In this document: positions 58,140 through 64,000 of the stretch, one piece after another
Layout of the letters: every line of letters begins with the position of its first letter
How positions within the stretch are numbered: the stretch's first letter is position 1
NCBI GenBank assembly: GCA_002170395.1
Contig: NHEJ01000007.1
Coordinates: 43,955-107,954 of the forward strand
DNA: 64,000 nt
Direction of reading: 5' to 3'
From: Betaproteobacteria bacterium TMED82
GTDB taxonomy: Bacteria > Pseudomonadota > Gammaproteobacteria > Burkholderiales > Burkholderiaceae_A
The notes under the pieces: generated by a model
What the model was told of the DNA's origin: nothing
Seen by the model: only the letters and a program-made list of their open reading frames with translations
The model's database searches: none
Position numbers and translations under genes: made by a program

Positions 58140-58889
58140 TTAAGGTAAAGCGAAACTTGCAGCTAGATTACCCATTATTAGACTCCAACCATCTATAAGT
58201 ACAAATAACATCAATTTAAACGGCATGGAAATCATCATGGGTGATAACATCATCATGCCCATAGACATCAAAACACTAGCCACAACCATATCAATAACGA
58301 TAAATGGAACGTAAATTAAAAATCCTATTGTAAAGGCACTTTTTAATTCAGATGTTATGAATGCTGGTACAAGGGTACTAAAGGGTACCGACTCAGGTCC
58401 TTGGAATTCATCTATTCTGGCTATGTTCATGAACATAGCGATATCTGTTTCCCTGGTTTGATTAAGCATAAATCCTCTAATAGGAGCCTCGGCTTTCACC
58501 ATAGCTTCTTCAAAAGGTAAGGTCTGGTCCATATAAGGAACTAGAGCGTTGGTATAAACATCAGTTAAAATTGGAGACATAATGAAGAATGTTAAAAAAA
58601 GCGCTAGTCCTATTAAAACCATATTTGGAGGAGTTTGAGCAGTTCCAAGAGCCATTCTGAGTAGAGACATTACGATTACAATTCTTACAAATGAGGTCAT
58701 CATCAGCAATAAAGAAGGCAAGAGTGTAATTGTGGTAATTAAGGCTAAAATTTCTAGTGACAGGCTATACCTTGTGCTCTGGGCACCTTCAGCCGCTGCT
58801 ACAACCGCAGGCAGCCCCTGAGCACTGATCTCGGAGGCAAATAATATCAAAATAATTAAACTAGATATTTTTCTAAAGTATGGTTTCAT
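58140..58889 (-). CDS. fliP: Flagellar export protein FliP
   Basis: LALITTITLLPSLLLMMTSFVRIVIVMSLLRMALGTAQTPPNMVLIGLALFLTFFIM. Confidence 0.97.
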   Translation of the reverse strand: MKPYFRKISSLIILILFASEISAQGLPAVVAAAEGAQSTRYSLSLEILALITTITLLPSLLLMMTSFVRIVIVMSLLRMALGTAQTPPNMVLIGLALFLTFFIMSPILTDVYTNALVPYMDQTLPFEEAMVKAEAPIRGFMLNQTRETDIAMFMNIARIDEFQGPESVPFSTLVPAFITSELKSAFTIGFLIYVPFIVIDMVVASVLMSMGMMMLSPMMISMPFKLMLFVLIDGWSLIMGNLAASFALP

Positions 58890-59395
58890 TGGCCTGTCGA
58901 ATAAGAATGGTTTTTTAACGAGCCCTTAACTTTTCTCGCAAGAACTAATAAGTCGTTAGTTTTTTCTATTTCATTTCTATGAGTGTGGGCGCGTTCATTA
59001 ATGGACGAATCTTTTTTCTCACTCAAACTTTTATCTGTTGTGGCCACCAAACTTTTTTCTGAAAACTCTCCTACATTAATTGGATCATCATGATTATTCG
59101 ATTTCTTTAAATTTTCAGGTAATGCTTTTTTTTCAATAGGCCAGTGACCAAGCGAAGTGATTTGACTTCCTGAGAGTGAAATTAGAATCTGCTGGTCTTT
59201 CACTTCTAACAACATAATTTTCTGTCGAGTACTCAACGGTAAAACCTCGATGACCTTAATGGAACGGTTATTCTTCAATCCAATATGAGACCGTTGAAAC
59301 TTTTTCAAAATATATAATACAAAACCCAGAAGCGATAAGACAAAAATAAAACTTCCAAGAATCGACATGTAGTCGGGGAATATTGGTGTACTCAT
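58886..59395 (-). CDS. fliO: Flagellar protein FliO
   Basis: One TM, KVIEVLPLSTRQKIMLLEVKDQQILISLSGSQITSLG; between fliP and fliN. Confidence 0.88.
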   Translation of the reverse strand: MSTPIFPDYMSILGSFIFVLSLLGFVLYILKKFQRSHIGLKNNRSIKVIEVLPLSTRQKIMLLEVKDQQILISLSGSQITSLGHWPIEKKALPENLKKSNNHDDPINVGEFSEKSLVATTDKSLSEKKDSSINERAHTHRNEIEKTNDLLVLARKVKGSLKNHSYSTGQ

Positions 59396-59396
59396 A

Positions 59397-59762
59397 TCAA
59401 AGCGACTTCATTCTTTCTTCAGCAGGAACAACTCTTGTGAGTCTTATGCCGTATCTGTCATTCACGAGAACAATTTCTCCCTGTGCAACAACAGTATTAT
59501 TTACCAACAAGTCTAGTGGCTCTCCAGCTAATCTCTCTAATTCGACAACACTACCTTGAGCTAATCTTAATAAGTCTCTGATCTTTAGAGAGGTACGTCC
59601 AACTTCCACAGAGATGGTTACAGGAATTCCCTGTAAAACTTCCGGATTTATTTTACCTACTTTATTTTCCTCAGTACTAGCTTCGACAATTTCCCCACCT
59701 TGAGAATCATTTTCCTCATTCGATTCTGTCTTGTCTTGTTCTTCAATCTCTTCTTCGGCCAT
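59397..59762 (-). CDS. fliN: Flagellar motor switch protein FliN (start reassigned to 59762)
   Basis: VTISVEVGRTSLKIRDLLRLAQGSVVELERLAGEPLDLLVNNTVVAQGEIVLVNDRYGIRLT; GGGAG SD before internal ATG; ORF track gives 59786. Confidence 0.95.
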   Translation of the reverse strand: MAEEEIEEQDKTESNEENDSQGGEIVEASTEENKVGKINPEVLQGIPVTISVEVGRTSLKIRDLLRLAQGSVVELERLAGEPLDLLVNNTVVAQGEIVLVNDRYGIRLTRVVPAEERMKSL

Positions 59763-60768
59763 TTTCTTCTCCCTCTGGTAGTCCAATCATGTTTAATGAA
59801 TTAACTATTTTTATTGCAACCTGTGAGTCGACAACCCCAAGTTCTGCTGAAAACGCTGGAATATCACAAATATCGACTCTAGCAGTATCACTCTTCCTGA
59901 AAAATAGAATATCCCCCACTCTGGAATTTTCTAATTTATGTAGCGAACTCGAAATTTCACCAAGAATGACCTGCAGCTCAATTTCAGACTCAGAGACAGA
60001 CTCATGTAAATCATCTACCCACTGTTTATCTGAGGCTTCATTCCCGTCTCCTGTAGCCACTCGGTTTCTTAAAAGATCTCGAATTGGTTTTAATGTTGCA
60101 TAAGGATAGACTAGATCGATGGCGTTTTTTTGAGTGCCATCACCAACGTCAAATCTACATAAGACGACCAAGTCATTCTCGTCTGCAATTTGCGCAAATT
60201 GAGGATTAATTTCCGAACTCGCTAATTCTATTTTTAAATCAATCAATGGTGCCCAAGCTTCCCGTAAAGAATTGAAAAAGATATCAATAATTAATTTTAT
60301 TATCCTGTTTTCTGTAGGAGTAAATAAACGTGTGGGTGGAAGAGTTGCATTTTGCTGATTCGTAGAGCCGAATCCGCCGAAAAAAACATCCAGGGCTGAG
60401 AATATAATTTGAGGGTCTATTACTATTAATGAGTGACCCCGTAAAGGGCTTAGTCGAATCATATTTACGGCTAAAGGAGCTGTTTTACCCTTGAGATAAT
60501 CACCATATTTTACAATCTCAACTTTATTGGGATTACACTTCGGGGTAGATCGTAAGACCTCAACAAGACCTAATCGGAAAAGTCGGATAAATCTTTCATT
60601 GATCATTTCTACTGATCCGAGATTTACGCCTAACGTTGAATCTTCGCTAGCGAGGTCATGTTTTCTAACTTTACTGCGGGTATTAAATCCAGTGTCAACA
60701 GGTATAGAGCCGTCAGCTACACCTTCAGACAGTGCCTTTAATTCATCTTCGGATAGTAAATCAGCCAT
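59743..60768 (-). CDS. fliM: Flagellar motor switch protein FliM
   Basis: LLSEDELKALSEGV..GVNLGSVEMINERFIRLFRLGLVEVLR..SLIVIDPQIIFSALDVFFGG. Confidence 0.96.
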   Translation of the reverse strand: MADLLSEDELKALSEGVADGSIPVDTGFNTRSKVRKHDLASEDSTLGVNLGSVEMINERFIRLFRLGLVEVLRSTPKCNPNKVEIVKYGDYLKGKTAPLAVNMIRLSPLRGHSLIVIDPQIIFSALDVFFGGFGSTNQQNATLPPTRLFTPTENRIIKLIIDIFFNSLREAWAPLIDLKIELASSEINPQFAQIADENDLVVLCRFDVGDGTQKNAIDLVYPYATLKPIRDLLRNRVATGDGNEASDKQWVDDLHESVSESEIELQVILGEISSSLHKLENSRVGDILFFRKSDTARVDICDIPAFSAELGVVDSQVAIKIVNSLNMIGLPEGEENGRRRD

Positions 60769-60779
60769 AAGAATTATCC

Positions 60780-61424
60780 TTACTGAACCACAAATTCAGT
60801 GAAATATACTTCATCAATCCCACCAAAATCTTCATATCTTTCGAGAAGAGCGTTCATTGTGATTCTAATTTTTTCTGCTAACTCAACTCTAAATTCTGGC
60901 TTTTTTAAATCTTCCTCAGTATGTTGCCTCATCACATCCAAAGATGCAGATCTAAGTGCAAATTCATGTTTTTCAACATTAACAATCACTTGCTCATCAT
61001 ACTGTGTCATTATTGCGACTGTTGCAGACATTACTTTTCGAGAATTAGCTACGTTCGATACAAATGGCTTAGCCAACTCATAATATCGATGTTCAAATCT
61101 AGTTTGTTGCGACGCATCTTTCACAACTTTTTCAGGAGGAGGTGGAGCTTTTTTTTCAAATTCCCCAGTGGGTAATCCTTGTTCATCAAGAATTTCAACA
61201 GTATCTCCCGGGTTCTGCTCCGCAGCATCTATTTCAGCTTCCGCCTGTTCAATTGTTTCCTCTACAATTTCTTCAGGCTTTTCGTCAAAAAAACCAGAAG
61301 CAAAAAGCGTAATCATTATTGTCGCAATAAGCGTAAACAAAACTCCAACTACAATTAGAATGATCATTAAAATCGAGCCACTCTTTTTCTTTGGTTGCTC
61401 TTCTGCGGTTTCTTCTTCAGCCAT
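60780..61424 (-). CDS. fliL: Flagellar basal body protein FliL
   Basis: N-terminal TM, YYELAKPFVSNV..VIVNVEKHEFALRSASLDVMRQ..IRITMNALLERYEDFGGIDEVYFTEFVVQ. Confidence 0.94.
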   Translation of the reverse strand: MAEEETAEEQPKKKSGSILMIILIVVGVLFTLIATIMITLFASGFFDEKPEEIVEETIEQAEAEIDAAEQNPGDTVEILDEQGLPTGEFEKKAPPPPEKVVKDASQQTRFEHRYYELAKPFVSNVANSRKVMSATVAIMTQYDEQVIVNVEKHEFALRSASLDVMRQHTEEDLKKPEFRVELAEKIRITMNALLERYEDFGGIDEVYFTEFVVQ

Positions 61425-61440
61425 GATTTTCCCTCAAAAT

Positions 61441-62967
61441 TTAAACTAAGACATTAAGCCCATCAGATGAAATAATATTTTTTGGTTTTGGTTTATCTTT
61501 GTTATCTTCAATACTGCTTTCATTAGATTTCTCTTTAACAACGTAATTCGATTTATCTTTTTCTGTCGAACTTCCGTCATTTTTATCCTGTTTCTTATCG
61601 TTGATATCTACGTGAGCAACGTTTATGCCAGATTTTTCAAGCACATCCCTCAACCTTGGAAGTCCGTCTGTTAAAAGTTCTCGGGTATAGGCCTGATTAG
61701 CATGAAAAGATGCTTCAATTTCGTTTCCTCTCAGCTTAAGGTTAATTTCTATTGTTCCCAATGATGCTGGCTTAAGCGCAAGTTGTATATTCCAGGTTCC
61801 CCTAGCTATTTGATTAATTATCCTCCTTGCTACACTTTCGCCAAGTTTTTCGGATAATTGTTGGTATTGCTCTTGCCTCTTTAATATAGCTGAGTCAGCA
61901 TTTGCATCTTTACCGTTATTTTGGTTATTGTTTTGAAAACTTGTATTATCTGTAGAGCTATTTATTGAGGAGTTTGAGGACAAAGAAAAGAAGTATTGCT
62001 CAGTTTGTAAATTGGCAGAAGCTACTTGAATCTCATTATTTTTTAATAAATTAGAGGTTTTTATTAAGTTTGACAGAGCATTTTTTAGATCAATAATTTT
62101 CAGATCCTTAGTATCGACGAAAAAGTCTGATGTATCTTTTAATTTTTTTATCAATAATTTTTCTATTGAAAGCTCATTTTTCATTTTCATTAACATCTTT
62201 TCTGATTTTAGTTCTTCTTCTACAGGTGAATTGAAAAATTTTCGTATTGATGTCTGGCTTGCGTGAGGCTTGTCTTTCAAATTCACGTATTCTGTCTTTA
62301 AAATTGACTTTGGTGATAGTTTGTCATCTGTCTCATTAAGTCCAGATTTATTCAAAATCTTCTCTTTTTCAGCGGATAGATGTCTTTTATTTCCTTCCAA
62401 TGCTACTTTTTTTAAATTGGTTTGTAATTCAAGTGTTCTAGTTGATTTTCCGCCATCTTTGAGATTTGAGGTATTTGTCTTCTTATCTCCCTCTTTATCA
62501 AATAGTAACTTTATTGCTTTATCATTTAAGCCAATTTTCTTTGCATATTTTACTATTTGATCCACATCAGCTTTATTGTCACTCGTAGTGATTATTTGCG
62601 TGTCTAAACCGAGAGACACTGACGTCAATTCCGAGTGGATTTTGGACAACTTTTCCACATTGGGTGGCAGTGCGTCCAAATTCTTAGCTAATGAGTTATC
62701 AGTTGTTTCCCCTGTGGATTTTTCGTTAGTTAAAGAGGCATTAACCTCAAAATTTTCGGTTATTTTTTTTTTCAAAATATTTATATCAGTAGTGGCAATT
62801 TCTTTCCCCTCCAATAAGTCTCGAATTTGCGAAAGAATTGCATCGAAGTTGCTTACGGTTGAATTCTCTTTTTCAGAGGTTTCGGCTAATTTTGGCTTAT
62901 TTTCAGTTGTTTCATGGATTTTTTGGCCATCTTCGGACTGAAGTTTTATATTTGGGAGCTGAACCAT
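61441..62967 (-). CDS. fliK: Flagellar hook-length control protein FliK (start reassigned to 62967)
   Basis: C-terminal QLALKPASLGTIEINLKLRGNEIEASFHANQAYTRELLTDGLPRLRDVLEKSGINVAHVDI; GCAGGAAA SD before MVQLPN; ORF track start is 63015. Confidence 0.93.
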   Translation of the reverse strand: MVQLPNIKLQSEDGQKIHETTENKPKLAETSEKENSTVSNFDAILSQIRDLLEGKEIATTDINILKKKITENFEVNASLTNEKSTGETTDNSLAKNLDALPPNVEKLSKIHSELTSVSLGLDTQIITTSDNKADVDQIVKYAKKIGLNDKAIKLLFDKEGDKKTNTSNLKDGGKSTRTLELQTNLKKVALEGNKRHLSAEKEKILNKSGLNETDDKLSPKSILKTEYVNLKDKPHASQTSIRKFFNSPVEEELKSEKMLMKMKNELSIEKLLIKKLKDTSDFFVDTKDLKIIDLKNALSNLIKTSNLLKNNEIQVASANLQTEQYFFSLSSNSSINSSTDNTSFQNNNQNNGKDANADSAILKRQEQYQQLSEKLGESVARRIINQIARGTWNIQLALKPASLGTIEINLKLRGNEIEASFHANQAYTRELLTDGLPRLRDVLEKSGINVAHVDINDKKQDKNDGSSTEKDKSNYVVKEKSNESSIEDNKDKPKPKNIISSDGLNVLV

Positions 62968-63007
62968 AATTTTCTTTTTCCTGCGAGTTTGAAGTAGGTA
63001 AAAAAAA

Positions 63008-63022
63008 GCAATCATTAGGCCA
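63008..63022 (-). promoter_or_regulatory. Candidate sigma-54 promoter TGGCCT-N5-TTGC upstream of fliK
   Basis: Minus strand TGGCCTAATGATTGC, GG-N10-GC; about 41 nt before ATG at 62967. Confidence 0.7.
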
Positions 63023-63069
63023 AAGTAAATAAAAAATGATTATTTAAATAAACCTGGAAAACCATTTGG

Positions 63070-63084
63070 TGGCATACCATTTGC
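63070..63084 (+). promoter_or_regulatory. Candidate sigma-54 promoter TGGCAT-N5-TTGC upstream of flhA
   Basis: TGGCATACCATTTGC, 5/6 match to TGGCAC and exact TTGC, GG-N10-GC; ~70 nt before flhA ATG. Confidence 0.75.
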
Positions 63085-63154
63085 TTTAAAGGTTAATGGA
63101 TCAAAAATCATTGTTTTTAATAATTTAACTAACTGATTTTATTAAATATTTATT

Positions 63155-64000
63155 ATGGCATCAACTACAACGAGCGACTTTTTTTCAAATATAAAACAAA
63201 ATCTTGCTAAGTTCGATACTTCATCGCTAAGTATTCCTTCGCTTGTACTCCTTATTATGGCAATGTTGGTTATTCCCCTGCCACCGATTATTCTTGATGT
63301 GCTTTTTACTTTTAATATTCTGGTTGGGCTGATGGTCATTATGATAGCTATCGGAACTAAAAGTGCTTTGGAGTTTTCCTCGTTTCCCGCCGTTTTACTC
63401 TTAGGTACTATGCTTAGACTTGCGTTAAACGTAGCCTCAACTAGGGTTGTGTTAGTAAACGGGCACACTGGGGTGGATGCAGCCGGTTCAGTAATAGCTT
63501 CTTTTGGTGAGTTTGTAGTGGGAGGCAATTACGTAGTAGGTGCTATCGTATTTGGAATACTGATCTTGATTAATTTCATGGTTATTACCAAAGGAGCTGG
63601 AAGAGTATCAGAAGTTACGGCAAGGTTTACACTAGATGCGATGCCTGGCAAACAGATGGCGATCGATGCTGACCTAAATTCCGGGAACATTGATAGTGAT
63701 CAGGCAAGAAAGCGTAGGGAAGAATTGTCTCAAGAGGCAGATTTTTTTGGTTCAATGGATGGTGCTTCAAAGTTTGTTAGAGGGGATGCTATCGCAGGGC
63801 TCTTAATCCTTTTAATCAATTTGGTTGGAGGATTAATTATTGGGATTGCTCAACATGACCTATCGTTTGCAGAGGCAGGACGTCTTTATTCCTTATTGAC
63901 TATTGGTGATGGTTTGGTTGCCCAAATCCCAGCATTATTTCTGTCGTTGGCCACGGCCATCATTGTTACACGAGTTTCCACTTCTGAATCTATGACTGAG
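63155..64000 (+). CDS. flhA: Flagellar export protein FlhA, N-terminal part (truncated by window end)
   Basis: Open through 282 codons: MASTTTSDFF..VIPLPPIILDVLFTFNILVGLMVI..LLLGTMLRLALNVASTRVVL..NFMVITKGAGRVSEVTARFTLDAMPGKQMAIDADLNSG; absent from ORF track. Confidence 0.97.
   Translation, partial: MASTTTSDFFSNIKQNLAKFDTSSLSIPSLVLLIMAMLVIPLPPIILDVLFTFNILVGLMVIMIAIGTKSALEFSSFPAVLLLGTMLRLALNVASTRVVLVNGHTGVDAAGSVIASFGEFVVGGNYVVGAIVFGILILINFMVITKGAGRVSEVTARFTLDAMPGKQMAIDADLNSGNIDSDQARKRREELSQEADFFGSMDGASKFVRGDAIAGLLILLINLVGGLIIGIAQHDLSFAEAGRLYSLLTIGDGLVAQIPALFLSLATAIIVTRVSTSESMTE

Noticed and set aside
59762-59786. Large fliM/fliN overlap
   Set aside because: Internal ATG at 59762 with a good SD is the likelier fliN start
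1-64000. Prophage, transposon, toxin-antitoxin or restriction system
   Set aside because: No integrase, transposase, phage structural, TA or RM motifs recognised in any listed ORF
1-64000. tRNA or rRNA genes
   Set aside because: Intergenic gaps are short and none showed a recognisable tRNA cloverleaf or rRNA segment by eye; a tRNAscan/Infernal run would be decisive

Overview
AT-rich, densely coding chromosomal window; overall gene content is consistent with a marine-type gammaproteobacterium (taxonomy is inference only). No rRNA, tRNA, CRISPR array or transposase was recognised. Order: (1) 3' end of a PEP carboxylase gene (about 3-77), then housekeeping/metabolic genes (DMT transporter, panB, cysB-like, etfAB, MBL hydrolase, MnmC-C-like oxidoreductase). 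(2) A compact mtnP - class II aldolase - apt - mtnA operon resembling the DHAP-shunt version of methylthioadenosine/5'-deoxyadenosine salvage. (3) SCO1-like, chrA-like, nadD, rsfS, acuI-like and nadA/nadC/nadB, with a glycosyltransferase in between. (4) An O-polysaccharide locus: wcaJ-like, glycosyltransferases, rmd-like, gmd, Wzm/Wzt, a WbdD-like methyltransferase/coiled-coil protein and a 1233-aa triple glycosyltransferase. (5) Directly downstream, a 1814-aa cysteine-free Ser/Thr/Gly-rich protein with ~88-aa internal repeats and a DUF4214-like N-terminus, a strong terminator, a TPR-glycosyltransferase, an orphan ORF, and a type I secretion system with TWO tandem ABC ATPases plus HlyD and TolC. 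I interpret (4)+(5) as a candidate S-layer/giant surface protein biogenesis and anchoring locus; this is the best candidate for an under-described system. (6) A polar-flagellum region: FlhB-C-terminal-like protein, second FliK-like protein, LysM protein, FlgT/FlgP-like proteins, a sigma-54 activator without a receiver domain, motAB, three uncharacterised genes including a SPOR/degenerate-ATPase protein, flhB-fliRQPONMLK, and a divergent flhA truncated by the window end. I found candidate sigma-54 (-24/-12) and sigma-28 promoters by eye at several flagellar intergenic regions. All assignments are by reading motifs; no searches were run.
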